Source of the DNA: Clostridia bacterium
Lineage (GTDB): Bacteria; Bacillota; Clostridia; TANB77; CAG-508
DNA: 64,000 nucleotides
Direction of reading: 5' to 3'
Assembly: GCA_029258515.1 (NCBI GenBank)
Contig: JARHYK010000032.1
Coordinates: 1 to 64,000, forward strand
The notes under the pieces were generated by a model. That model searched no databases, had not been told where the DNA came from, and was given only the letters and a program-made list of their open reading frames with translations. The position numbers and the translations under genes are program-made. Below, piece after piece: positions 54,492 through 63,630 of the stretch. Numbering within the stretch: the stretch's first letter is position 1; each line of letters opens with the position of its first letter.

Positions 54492-54992
54492 CTATATAGT
54501 ACAAAGTTCAAATTCTGAAATTTCATGTGATTTTAAAACTAATATTTTTTCTTCTAATTTACCACCTATAATATGGTATAATTCACGATCAAAAGAATAT
54601 AAATCTGGAAAAGAATCCAGATTTAAGTCTGACATACATAAAGCAAGGTATCCATCCCAAAACCCTTTTTTATAATTTTCTTTTACATCTGAATTAAAAT
54701 GTTCTTTTAGAAAAGAATGGGCTTTCTTAGTATTTTCATCTAATAATAATTTATCAGGTAAAGATTCTAAATGAAATTTAATAAGTCCATCTCGGTAACC
54801 TAGCCAAAAGTTACGTTTTTGTTTAGTTTGATTTAATACAATTTCAGAAATTTTGCTAAGTTCATTAGACTTAGAAAGAATGTTGTTTAACCGACCATCA
54901 AAAAAGTTAAGGTTTTTAACAGCTTTTGAAAGTTCGGTTTTGAAGTTGTCTGTTTTCAAGGTCCAAAAGTTTAATAATAAGTCATTTTCCAT
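54492..54992 (-). CDS. Soluble protein of unknown function
   Basis: This 166-residue protein has no signal peptide or membrane segment and is Leu-, Asn- and aromatic-rich (NFWLGYRDGLIKFHLESLPDKLL; GFWDGYLALCMSDLNLDSFPD). The two phrases FWLGYRDGL and FWDGYLAL look like a weak internal duplication. No family is recognised. AAGGAG precedes the ATG and a strong promoter lies upstream, so it is probably expressed. It stands alone between the two two-component systems on the opposite strand. Confidence 0.7.
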   Translation of the reverse strand: MENDLLLNFWTLKTDNFKTELSKAVKNLNFFDGRLNNILSKSNELSKISEIVLNQTKQKRNFWLGYRDGLIKFHLESLPDKLLLDENTKKAHSFLKEHFNSDVKENYKKGFWDGYLALCMSDLNLDSFPDLYSFDRELYHIIGGKLEEKILVLKSHEISEFELCTI

Positions 54993-55090
54993 AATGTCTT
55001 CTCCTTTTTAAAATAATAGTTATAAAGTCATTGTTAGTATAAGTAGCTTTTTAAATCATAAAGAAGCTTTAGTATACATAACATGAATTT

Positions 55091-55119
55091 ATTATAACAA
55101 ATAACAAAGAAAAAATCAA
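55091..55119 (-). promoter_or_regulatory. Sigma-A promoter of the minus-strand orphan gene
   Basis: On the minus strand, TTGATT (55119-55114), 17 bases, TATAAT (55096-55091), about 100 bases before the start codon, leaving a sizeable leader. Confidence 0.7.
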
Positions 55120-55146
55120 ATTTTAGAAACAAAAATTTAGGAATTA

Positions 55147-55175
55147 TTGATTTAGTAATACTTTTTATATATAAT
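55147..55175 (+). promoter_or_regulatory. Sigma-A promoter of the Bce-type operon
   Basis: TTGATT (55147-55152), 17 bases, TATAAT (55170-55175), 44 bases before the response regulator gene. Confidence 0.75.
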
Positions 55176-55218
55176 AACAATATCTAAAATAAAAAATTTG
55201 TATAAGGAGTAATTATAA

Positions 55219-55905
55219 ATGTCAAAAATATTAATTTTAGAAGATGATGAAAAATTAAGAAATGAATTAGAAAAGTTTTTAAAAAATAATGGATATGAAG
55301 TTGTAACTTTACAATCGTTTAACAATACTTTAAATGATATATTAAAGATAAATCCTAATTTATTATTATTAGATATAAATTTACCAGAAACTGATGGAGA
55401 ATATATTTGCAAAGAAATTAGGAAAAAATCGAATATGCCAATAATTATTGTAACAAGTAAAGATAATGAAATAGATGAGTTACTAAGTATAAATAATGGA
55501 GCAGACCATTATATTACTAAACCATTTAATATTCATATTTTATTAGCAAAGATAAATTCGTTACTTAGAAGAACAAATATGAGTACTGAAAATATTGATT
55601 TTATAGATGCAAAAGATTTTGTATTGAATATAAATAAAAGCACAATAGAAAAAGATAACAAAAGTATAGAACTTACTAAAAATGAATTTAGAATATTAAA
55701 ATATTTAACAGAAAATAGAGATAGGATAGTAACAAGAGAGGATATAATGGAAGTTTTATGGGAAAGTGAGAATTTTATAGGAGATAGTACATTAACTGTT
55801 AATATAACTAGAGTAAGAAATAAACTTGAAGAGTTAGGAATAAAAGAATTGTTAGAGACAAAGAGAGGACAAGGATATATTTTAAAAAGAGGAATTATAA
55901 AATGA
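55219..55905 (+). CDS. BceR-like response regulator
   Basis: A 228-residue OmpR-family regulator: EDD at 8-10, phospho-acceptor Asp52 (LLLDINLPETDGEYIC), VTSKDNE, GADHYITKPFN, then a winged helix (LTKNEFRILKYLTENRDRIVTREDIMEVLWE; DSTLTVNITRVRNKL). DINLP-x-DG and the neighbouring kinase and transporter identify it as the Bce type, which switches on an antimicrobial-peptide detoxifying ABC transporter. It overlaps the kinase gene by 4 bases. Confidence 0.94.
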   Translation: MSKILILEDDEKLRNELEKFLKNNGYEVVTLQSFNNTLNDILKINPNLLLLDINLPETDGEYICKEIRKKSNMPIIIVTSKDNEIDELLSINNGADHYITKPFNIHILLAKINSLLRRTNMSTENIDFIDAKDFVLNINKSTIEKDNKSIELTKNEFRILKYLTENRDRIVTREDIMEVLWESENFIGDSTLTVNITRVRNKLEELGIKELLETKRGQGYILKRGIIK

Positions 55906-56918
55906 AATTTAAGGAATTTATAAAAGAAAAATTATTAACAATATTTTTATTGATATTTGCAATAATTACAATAGAAATATTTTTAATGGTATATACCACA
56001 GGAAGATTTATTAAAATATATATTCCAATAGTAATATTATTAATTTATTTTATTGGTATATTATATGAATATATTAAGAAAAAAAGATACTACAATTATT
56101 TAAATAATATAATGCAAGAATTAAATGAAAAATATTTAATTACTTCAATGATTAAAACACCTGATTTTTTAGAAGGAAGAATACTAAAAAACATATTAGA
56201 AGATCTAGATAAATCAATGAAGGAAAATGTAAATACTTATAAATATTTAATGGAAGACTATAAAGAATATATAGAGTTATGGATTCACGAAATAAAAACA
56301 CCTATTGCAACTAGCAAAATGATTATTGAAAATAATAAGAATGAAGTAACAAGGAGTATTAATGAAGAATTGGATGAAATTGAAAATTATACAGAACAAG
56401 CTTTGTTTTATGCTAGGAGTAATACTATTGAAAAGGACTATTATATAAGAAAATGTGAATTAATAGAGATTGTAAATGAAAGTATAAAGAAAAATAAAAA
56501 TATTTTAATACAGCAAAAAGTAGAAATAAATTTACATGATTTAGATTTAGAAGTAAATACAGATAAAAAATGGATAATTTTTATAGTGAATCAAATAATA
56601 CAAAATAGTATAAAGTATAGAAAAAAAGATAATGACTTGAAATTAGAGATTTATGGTGAAAAAGGAAAAGAAAACAGATCTTTAATAATTAAAGATAATG
56701 GAATAGGAATAAGGGAAGAAGAAATTTTAAAAGTTTTTGAAAAAGGATTTACAGGATATAATGGAAGATTGTTAGGTAAAAAATCAACAGGAATAGGATT
56801 ATATTTATGTAATAAATTATGTGATAAATTAGGAATAAAAATTGTTTTAACATCAAAACTAGATAAAGGAACAGAAGTTAAACTTATATTTCCAAGAGGG
56901 AGTTATATAAATTTATAA
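55902..56918 (+). CDS. BceS-like intramembrane-sensing histidine kinase
   Basis: A 338-residue kinase with two membrane helices (about residues 11-31 and 40-56) and almost no extracellular loop, the hallmark of kinases that take their signal from a BceAB transporter. The H-box holds His129 (YIELWIHEIKTPIATSKM). The ATPase domain has QIIQNSIKYRKK, IKDNGIGI and KSTGIGLYLCNKLCDKLG. It is followed after a 91-base gap by the transporter genes. Confidence 0.94.
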   Translation: MKFKEFIKEKLLTIFLLIFAIITIEIFLMVYTTGRFIKIYIPIVILLIYFIGILYEYIKKKRYYNYLNNIMQELNEKYLITSMIKTPDFLEGRILKNILEDLDKSMKENVNTYKYLMEDYKEYIELWIHEIKTPIATSKMIIENNKNEVTRSINEELDEIENYTEQALFYARSNTIEKDYYIRKCELIEIVNESIKKNKNILIQQKVEINLHDLDLEVNTDKKWIIFIVNQIIQNSIKYRKKDNDLKLEIYGEKGKENRSLIIKDNGIGIREEEILKVFEKGFTGYNGRLLGKKSTGIGLYLCNKLCDKLGIKIVLTSKLDKGTEVKLIFPRGSYINL

Positions 56919-57009
56919 ATATTACAAAAATGTAGGATTAATGTAATATAAATCGATGGCAACTATTTGTAAAAACTACTATAATGAAAATATGAAAGGA
57001 GTTTTGAAA

Positions 57010-57777
57010 ATGGAAAATGTATTAGAGGTAAAAAACATAGAAAAATATTATGGTAGTAAATCAAATTTAACAAAGGCTATTGATAATATTAGCTTTGATG
57101 TAAAAAAAGGAGAATTTGTTGGAATAATGGGAGCTAGTGGAAGCGGAAAAACGACACTTTTGAATTGTATTTCAACAATAGACAAAGTAACAGCAGGGCA
57201 TATTTATATAAACAATGAAGATATTACAAAATTGAAAGGCAACAAGTTAAATAAATTCAGAAGAGAAGAACTAGGATTTATTTTTCAAGATTTTAATTTA
57301 TTAGATACTTTAACGGCTTATGAAAATATAGCCATTGCCCTTACAATACAAAAAGTTAATGCAAATGATATTGATAGAAGAGTAAAAGAAATTGCTGAAA
57401 AACTTGAAATATCTCAAATATTAAACAAATATCCATATCAGGTATCAGGAGGACAAAAACAAAGGATAGCATCAGCTAGAGCAATAATTACAAATCCTAA
57501 AATTGTACTTGCAGATGAACCAACAGGAGCTTTAGATTCTAAATCTGCTAGACAATTATTGGATAATTTTGAATATTTAAATAAACAATTAACAGCAACA
57601 ATACTAATGGTTACACATGATGCATTTACAGCAAGTTATGCAGATAGAATTTTATTTATAAAAGATGGAAAAATATTTAATGAATTGTGCAAAGGAAATG
57701 ATACAAGAAAAGAATTTTTTGAAAAGATTATTGAAGTAGTTTCACTTCTTGGAGGTGAACTAAACGATGTTATTTAA
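57010..57777 (+). CDS. BceA-like ABC transporter ATPase
   Basis: A 255-residue ATPase of the MacB/BceA group. Walker A is MGASGSGKTTLLN (residues 40-52), Q-loop FIFQDFNLLDTLTAYENI, signature VSGGQKQR, Walker B IVLADEPTGALDSKSA and switch His VTHDAF. The ATG at 57010 has AAAGGAG eight bases upstream; an in-frame ATG at 56956 has none. It overlaps the permease gene by 11 bases. Confidence 0.95.
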   Translation: MENVLEVKNIEKYYGSKSNLTKAIDNISFDVKKGEFVGIMGASGSGKTTLLNCISTIDKVTAGHIYINNEDITKLKGNKLNKFRREELGFIFQDFNLLDTLTAYENIAIALTIQKVNANDIDRRVKEIAEKLEISQILNKYPYQVSGGQKQRIASARAIITNPKIVLADEPTGALDSKSARQLLDNFEYLNKQLTATILMVTHDAFTASYADRILFIKDGKIFNELCKGNDTRKEFFEKIIEVVSLLGGELNDVI

Positions 57778-59851
57778 GTTATCTATAAAAAATATCAAGA
57801 AAAGCTTTAAGGATTATGCAATATATTTTATTACACTAGTATTAGGCATTTCAATATTTTATATGTTTAATTCTTTAGATAGTCAACAAGCTATGTTAGA
57901 TATTTCAGCTTCAACTAGAGATATAATAAAATTAATGTTAGGAATGTTAAATATAGTTTCAGTGTTTGTAGCTATAATATTAGGGTTATTGATAGTATAT
58001 GCAAATGGATTTTTGATAAATAGAAGAAAAAAAGAATTTGGAATATATATGACATTAGGAATGAGTAAAAGACAAATTTCTAAAATTTTATTAATTGAGA
58101 CACTTATAGTTGGAGTATTATCACTTGGAGTGGGACTTATATTTGGAATATTTGGATCTCAATTAATGTCAATAGTAGTTGCAAAATTATTTCAAGCAGA
58201 TATGACTAAATTTGAGTTTGTTTTTTCAATGCCAGCTTTAATTAAAACTTGTATATATTTTGCAATTATGTTTTTAGCAACAATTGTATTTAATACTTTT
58301 ACAATCTCTAGATATAGGATTATAAACTTATTAAATTCAAGTAAGAAAAATGAAAAAGTAAAAATGAAAAATCCAATAATATCTGTAATAGTATTTATAA
58401 TAGCGTCTATTATATTAGGTTATTCATATTGGAAAGTAACAAATGGAGTGCCTACTTTATCTACAATAGATAAAGTAATACCGATTATAATTTTAGGTGT
58501 AATAAGTACAATATTAATATTTTGGTCTTTATCAGGATTTATTTTAAGATTAGTTCAAAATTCAAAAAAGATATATCTAAAAGATACCAATATATTTGTG
58601 TTAAGACAATTAAATAATAAAATAAATACTAATATAGCAAGTATATCTGTTATATGTTTAATGCTATTTATGACAATTACGATATTGTCATCAGCATTAT
58701 CTTTAAGAAATACATTGGAAGCAGAATTAGATAAAATGACACCAGTAGATATTAATTTATATAAAATCGCTAATTTACCAGAAAAATCAATAAATATGTA
58801 TGGAAAAGAAGTTATATATACTAAAGAACAAAGAGAAGATTCTAAAATTACTATTAGAGAAACTCTTGAAAATAATGGATTTAATATGAATTTATTAAAA
58901 GATGTAATAGAAATACCAATATATGTAACAGAAGAATTAAAATTCGGAAACTTTTTTAGCAATTATTTAGATGAAGTTAAAAATAAATATCCTATGGTTA
59001 ATTTTGGTTCACCAGAAATGTTGATTAAGATGTCTGATTATAATGAAATAGCAAAATTATATGGAAATGAACAATATCAATTAGAAGATAATGAATATGT
59101 AGTAGTTTGTAATTTTGATGGTATTGCTAATATGAGAAATATGGCTTTAAAAGGAGAAAATATCTTAAAAATAGCAGGAAAAGAATATAAGAATAAATTT
59201 AAGGAATGTAATGATGGTTTTATCCAATTATCAACTAGTAAAACTAATACAGGAATAATTTTAGTGCCAGATTCTTGCAATTTAACTGAAGATATTAAAG
59301 AGCAACAACTTTTAGTTGCAAATTATAATGCAAATACAAAAGAAGAAAAGGAAGAAATAGAAAAACAGTTTCAAGATGAAGGAGAATTAACAAAAAAATT
59401 AAAAGACAAAAAAATAGAATTAGATGGAGTAACTAAAATATCTATTACAGAATCAAGTGTTGGACTTGCAACAATAGTAACATTTATAGCAATTTATCTA
59501 GGAATTATATTCTTAATTGCAAGTGCTGCAATTTTAGCATTAAAGCAATTAACTGAAAGTTCTGATAATAAACAAAGATATGAGATTTTAAGAAAAATTG
59601 GTTGTGATGAAAAGATGATAAATAAAGCATTATTTAGACAGATAGGAATATTCTTTTTAGCACCATTAATATTAGCAATCATACATTCGATATTTGGAAT
59701 ACAATTTCTATTAATAATGTTAGATGCTTTAATAAGCAGAAAACAATTAATGCCATCAATAATTTTCACTACAATTTCTATAGGAGTAATTTATGGAATA
59801 TACTTTATCTCAACATATATAGAAAGTAAAAATATTATTAAAGAAGAATAA
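57767..59851 (+). CDS. BceB-like ABC transporter permease
   Basis: A 694-residue FtsX-fold permease with ten helices. FKLSIKNIKKSFKDYAIYFITLVLGISIFYMFNS is the typical start, ANGFLINRRKKEFGIYMTLGMSKRQI the first FtsX motif, and a ~220-residue extracellular domain (about residues 315-565) lies between helices 7 and 8. BceB-type permeases bind lipid II-targeting peptides such as bacitracin, free their targets and signal to the kinase by flux sensing. Which drug is recognised cannot be told from sequence. Confidence 0.94.
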   Translation: MLFKLSIKNIKKSFKDYAIYFITLVLGISIFYMFNSLDSQQAMLDISASTRDIIKLMLGMLNIVSVFVAIILGLLIVYANGFLINRRKKEFGIYMTLGMSKRQISKILLIETLIVGVLSLGVGLIFGIFGSQLMSIVVAKLFQADMTKFEFVFSMPALIKTCIYFAIMFLATIVFNTFTISRYRIINLLNSSKKNEKVKMKNPIISVIVFIIASIILGYSYWKVTNGVPTLSTIDKVIPIIILGVISTILIFWSLSGFILRLVQNSKKIYLKDTNIFVLRQLNNKINTNIASISVICLMLFMTITILSSALSLRNTLEAELDKMTPVDINLYKIANLPEKSINMYGKEVIYTKEQREDSKITIRETLENNGFNMNLLKDVIEIPIYVTEELKFGNFFSNYLDEVKNKYPMVNFGSPEMLIKMSDYNEIAKLYGNEQYQLEDNEYVVVCNFDGIANMRNMALKGENILKIAGKEYKNKFKECNDGFIQLSTSKTNTGIILVPDSCNLTEDIKEQQLLVANYNANTKEEKEEIEKQFQDEGELTKKLKDKKIELDGVTKISITESSVGLATIVTFIAIYLGIIFLIASAAILALKQLTESSDNKQRYEILRKIGCDEKMINKALFRQIGIFFLAPLILAIIHSIFGIQFLLIMLDALISRKQLMPSIIFTTISIGVIYGIYFISTYIESKNIIKEE

Positions 59852-59868
59852 TTAAATATATTTTATAT

Positions 59869-59903
59869 TTGTCACTTAGTTGTCACTTTTATTGCAGTAT
59901 AAT
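59869..59903 (+). promoter_or_regulatory. Direct repeat TTGTCACTTnn upstream of the GT51 gene with a -10 box
   Basis: TTGTCACTTAG and TTGTCACTTTT lie in tandem (59869-59890), followed by TATAAT at 59898-59903. Neither copy is at the normal -35 distance, so an activator site is possible. TGTCACTTTTT recurs at 60788 before the MBOAT gene. Confidence 0.45.
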
Positions 59904-59929
59904 ATATAAAGAAAGATAAGGTGAAAAAT

Positions 59930-60625
59930 ATGAAGTTTATAAAGAAAATGTTTATAGTACTAATATTTGTAATATTAATTGTTGGAACACTATTTATTCA
60001 TAGCGGATATAAGATGTATAAAGAAGCAATAAACAAATGTAGTATTGATGAAAAAGTTAATGAAATTAAAAGTAAAAAGTCATATACTAATATTGATAAT
60101 ATTCCTGTTATGTATAAAAACGCTGTAATATCAGTTGAAGACCATAGATTTTATAAGCATAAAGGTATAGATATAATTGCTATTACAAGAGCTATTATTA
60201 ATGATATAAAAGCAATGAATTTTGTTGAGGGAGGAAGTACAATAACTCAACAATTAGCAAAAAATATGTATTTTACCCAAGAAAAGAAAATAGAGAGAAA
60301 AATTGCAGAAGTGTTTATGGTTAATGACATAGAGAAAAAATATAAAAAAAATGAAATACTAGAATTATATTTAAATTCAATTTATTTTGGAAGTGGTTAT
60401 TATACGGTAAAAGATGCTTGCAAGGGTTATTTTAATAAAGAGCTAATAGAAATGACAGATTATGAATGCATATTATTAGCAGGAATACCAAATGCTCCAT
60501 CTGTTTATTCACCAAATGTTAATTTAGAATTAACTAAGAAAAGACAAAAGCAAGTAATAACTAAAATGGTAAAATGTAAGTATTTAACAAAAGAAAAAGC
60601 AGCTGAAATAATAGATAAAAGATAA
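59930..60625 (+). CDS. Monofunctional peptidoglycan glycosyltransferase (GT51)
   Basis: A 231-residue membrane-anchored transglycosylase: N-terminal helix (residues 6-25), catalytic Glu70 in AVISVEDHRFYKHKGID, GGSTITQQLAKN (101-112), KIAEVFMVNDIEKKYKKNEILELYLNSIYFG, and LLAGIPNAPSVYSP. It polymerises lipid II into glycan strands and lacks a transpeptidase domain. The ATG at 59930 is preferred to a GTG at 59921, which sits on the ribosome site. Placed directly after the Bce system, it fits a wall-repair role. Confidence 0.94.
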   Translation: MKFIKKMFIVLIFVILIVGTLFIHSGYKMYKEAINKCSIDEKVNEIKSKKSYTNIDNIPVMYKNAVISVEDHRFYKHKGIDIIAITRAIINDIKAMNFVEGGSTITQQLAKNMYFTQEKKIERKIAEVFMVNDIEKKYKKNEILELYLNSIYFGSGYYTVKDACKGYFNKELIEMTDYECILLAGIPNAPSVYSPNVNLELTKKRQKQVITKMVKCKYLTKEKAAEIIDKR

Positions 60626-60646
60626 GCGAGTGAAAAATAAAAATAA

Positions 60647-60710
60647 GAAATACCTTTTCATATAAAAAGTTTTTAATAACAAAAACTTTTATGTGAGTAG
60701 GTATTTTTAT
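60647..60710 (+). terminator. Intrinsic terminator after the GT51 gene
   Basis: AAATACCT...AAAAAGTTTTT pairs with AAAAACTTTT...AGGTATTT, with small bulges, followed by TTAT. Confidence 0.8.
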
Positions 60711-60871
60711 GTATAGTACAATATAAGGTATTAAATTTTGTAATTATTTTTTATGTATAAATTTATTTTTAAAAATAATAAAAAAAATGTCACTTTTTAT
60801 ATTGCTAAAAAGTCATATATATGTAAGTTATATTTAAAACTTATAATAATAAAAGAATTGTAGGAGATAAA

Positions 60872-62254
60872 ATGGCATTTAGTAGTTTGAATTTTATTTT
60901 TATTTTTCTACCGATTTTCTTAATAGCTTATTTTACTGTAAATAAGAAATATAAAAAGATAATGTTATTGGTAGGAAGTATTATATTTTATTTAATTGGA
61001 ACATGGAAAAAACCTGAATATTTATTATTATTGTTTTTTTCAATATTTATAAATTTTATACTAGCAAATTTAATAGAAAATTATGAAAAAGAAAATAAAT
61101 TAATTTTAGCGGTAGGAATTATTTTTAATATAAATTTATTATTGATATATAAATATTTTGACTTTTTTGCATCAATAATAAATAAAAATTTTAATACAGG
61201 AATAAAAGAATTAAATTTAATTTTACCAATAGGAATAAGTTTTTATACTTTTGAATTAATTTCTTATATAGTAGATGTATATAATAAAAAAATCAAAGCA
61301 GAAAAATCAATCCTAAAATTAGCTGGTTATATTTTTATGTTTCCACAGTTGATATCTGGACCAATAGTAACATATAAAGAAATTAAACAGCAAGTAGATA
61401 AAAAACAAGTTCATATTGAAAATATTATATTAGGAATAAAATATTTCATTTTAGGATTAGCGTTTAAGGTAATTGTTGCTGATAGAATAGGAATTTTATG
61501 GAATGATATTTTTATGCTTGGAATAGATAGTATATCTTCAATATTAGCTTGGCTTGGAATTATTGCATATACAATACAAATTTATTTGGATTTTCAAGGT
61601 TATTCTCTTATGGCAGTAGGACTAGGAAAAATAATAGGAATAGAGTTACCAGATAATTTTGATGCACCGTATTTAACAACAAGTATGAGCGATTTTTTTA
61701 GAAGGTGGCATATAAGTTTAGGAAGATGGTTTAAAAATTATATATATATTCCTTTAGGTGGAAATAGAAAAGGCAAAATAAGAATGATTGTAAATATAAT
61801 TATAGTTTGGTTAATTACTGGATTATGGCATGGAGCAAGTTACAATTATCTTTTATGGGGTATGTTTGTAGGAATAATAATTGTTATAGAAAAATTGTTT
61901 TTAGAAAGATATCTTAGTAAATCAAAAATATTAGGACATATTTATATGTTTCTTTTAATTCCAATAATGTGGGCAATTTTTTCGATAAAAGATTTATCTA
62001 CATTATCATTGTTTATTAAAAAATTATTTAGTTTTGAAGAAGGGCTAATTAGATTAGATTATTTAAAATACATAAAAACATATGGATATTTAATATTAAC
62101 AGGATTGTTACTTTGTACAAAAATATCAGAAAAATTTTTATTAAAGAAGCAAACAAAAAATTCTCAAATTATAATATTATTAGTTTTATTTTGGGTATCA
62201 ATAAGTTATTTATACAAAGGATTAAATAATTCATTTATATATTTTGATTTTTAA
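60872..62254 (+). CDS. MBOAT-family O-acyltransferase (AlgI/PatA/DltB-like)
   Basis: A 460-residue polytopic membrane O-acyltransferase. Active-site histidines are His280 (FFRRWHISLGRWFKNYIYIPLGG) and His320 (GLWHGASYNYLLWG). LPIGISFYTFELISYIVDVY and FPQLISGPIVTY are further family blocks. It would pass an acyl group, probably acetyl, across the membrane to an SGNH-family partner, which is the next gene. The likely target is peptidoglycan or a wall polymer. No dltA or dltC is nearby, so D-alanylation is less likely. Confidence 0.92.
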   Translation: MAFSSLNFIFIFLPIFLIAYFTVNKKYKKIMLLVGSIIFYLIGTWKKPEYLLLLFFSIFINFILANLIENYEKENKLILAVGIIFNINLLLIYKYFDFFASIINKNFNTGIKELNLILPIGISFYTFELISYIVDVYNKKIKAEKSILKLAGYIFMFPQLISGPIVTYKEIKQQVDKKQVHIENIILGIKYFILGLAFKVIVADRIGILWNDIFMLGIDSISSILAWLGIIAYTIQIYLDFQGYSLMAVGLGKIIGIELPDNFDAPYLTTSMSDFFRRWHISLGRWFKNYIYIPLGGNRKGKIRMIVNIIIVWLITGLWHGASYNYLLWGMFVGIIIVIEKLFLERYLSKSKILGHIYMFLLIPIMWAIFSIKDLSTLSLFIKKLFSFEEGLIRLDYLKYIKTYGYLILTGLLLCTKISEKFLLKKQTKNSQIIILLVLFWVSISYLYKGLNNSFIYFDF

Positions 62255-62272
62255 AATTATAGGGAGGTAAAA

Positions 62273-63142
62273 ATGATGAATAAGTCAAAAATATTTCTAG
62301 TGTTATTTTTAACAACAGTATTAATGGTAGGTCCATTTATTATAATAAATAGTGCAAAAAAAGAAGAAAAAAATTCAAGTGTTAATAATCTTGAAAACGA
62401 AATAGTGAATACTATTAATGTACAAGAAAATAATAATAATGAAGAACTTAGTGAAAATACTGATGTAAAAAAAGTAGATAATGAGAATATAGAAAAAGAA
62501 AAAGAAAATAATAAAAATAACAACAAAGAAAATGAAAATGTAAAAGAAAATAATAAAGAAAATGTATCAAAAAATTACTTTGGAGATGCGCTTTTTATAG
62601 GAGATTCAAGAACAGTTGGCATAATGGAATATGGAAATTTAAATAATGCAACTTTTTTTGCAAATAATGGATTAAGTGTATATAATGTAAGGGAAAAAGT
62701 TGTAAGTTCGCCTAAAATAGGAAAACTTACATTAGATGAATTGTTAACAAATAAGAAATTTGATAAAATATATATAATGTTAGGAATTAACGAACTAGGA
62801 TATGATCATAATCAAAGTATAAAAAAATATTCAGATTTAGTACAATATATAATAAAAAAACAACCTAATGCTATTATATATATAGAAGCAAATTTACATG
62901 TTACTGAGAAGAAATCTAGTTCAGACAAGATTTTTAATAATAAAAATATTGATTTATTTAATAATTCTATAAAAAAACTTGCAGATAATAAGAAAATATT
63001 TTATATTGATATAAATGAGAAATTTAATGATGGAAAAGGAAATTTGGCAGCAGAATATACTTCTGATCAAGTTCATATTTATGCCAAATATTATAAAGAA
63101 TGGAGTGACTGGATAATAAAAAAATCAAAAGGAGAAGTATGA
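62273..63142 (+). CDS. Membrane-anchored SGNH/GDSL hydrolase-fold protein (PatB/AlgJ-like partner)
   Basis: One N-terminal helix (residues 7-27), a ~75-residue Asn/Glu/Lys linker, then an SGNH domain: GDSRT with Ser112, Asn173 in LGINELG, and the Asp265-x2-His268 dyad (SDQVHIYAKYY). The domain is extracellular. Paired with the MBOAT gene it could be the O-acetyltransferase that receives the acyl group, or an esterase. It overlaps the sigma-factor gene by 4 bases. Confidence 0.88.
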   Translation: MMNKSKIFLVLFLTTVLMVGPFIIINSAKKEEKNSSVNNLENEIVNTINVQENNNNEELSENTDVKKVDNENIEKEKENNKNNNKENENVKENNKENVSKNYFGDALFIGDSRTVGIMEYGNLNNATFFANNGLSVYNVREKVVSSPKIGKLTLDELLTNKKFDKIYIMLGINELGYDHNQSIKKYSDLVQYIIKKQPNAIIYIEANLHVTEKKSSSDKIFNNKNIDLFNNSIKKLADNKKIFYIDINEKFNDGKGNLAAEYTSDQVHIYAKYYKEWSDWIIKKSKGEV

Positions 63143-63630
63143 TGACTTTTAACAAAAAAACATGGTTTTCAAAAGAAATAATAGAGATTGAAGAAGGAAT
63201 GTATAGGTTTGCATTTAGTATTTTAAAAAATGATACAGATGTGCAAGATGCTGTTCAAGAAAGTATACTTAAGGCATATAAAAATTTGGATACTTTGAAA
63301 AATAAGAGTAAGTTTAAATCCTGGATGTTTATTATATTGAAAAATAATTGTTTTGAAATTCTAAAAAAAAGAAATGAATGTGTTGAGATTGCAGAAGAAA
63401 TAGTTTCAAATCAAAATGATATTGATTTAAAATTAACATTATGGAGTGTAGTACAAAATTTAGCACAACCATATAGAACAACAGTTACATTGTTTTATTA
63501 TGAAGATATGTCAATAAAACAAATAAGCAAAATAACTGATACAAAAGAAGATGCGGTCAAGAAACAATTGGAAAGAGGAAGAGAAAAAATTAAGGAGGTA
63601 ATAAAAGATGAGAATTTTTCAAGACATTAA
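63139..63630 (+). CDS. ECF sigma factor (SigV-like)
   Basis: A 163-residue two-domain sigma-70 factor. Region 2 has YRFAFSILKNDTDVQDAVQESILKAYKNL and the KSWMFIILKNNCFEILKK segment. Region 4 has YRTTVTLFYYEDMSIKQISKITDTKEDAVKKQLERGREKIK. Coupling to an RsiV-like anti-sigma gene, overlapping by 23 bases, points to the lysozyme-responsive SigV group. It is transcribed with the MBOAT/SGNH genes, so it probably controls its own operon. Confidence 0.93.
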   Translation: MMTFNKKTWFSKEIIEIEEGMYRFAFSILKNDTDVQDAVQESILKAYKNLDTLKNKSKFKSWMFIILKNNCFEILKKRNECVEIAEEIVSNQNDIDLKLTLWSVVQNLAQPYRTTVTLFYYEDMSIKQISKITDTKEDAVKKQLERGREKIKEVIKDENFSRH

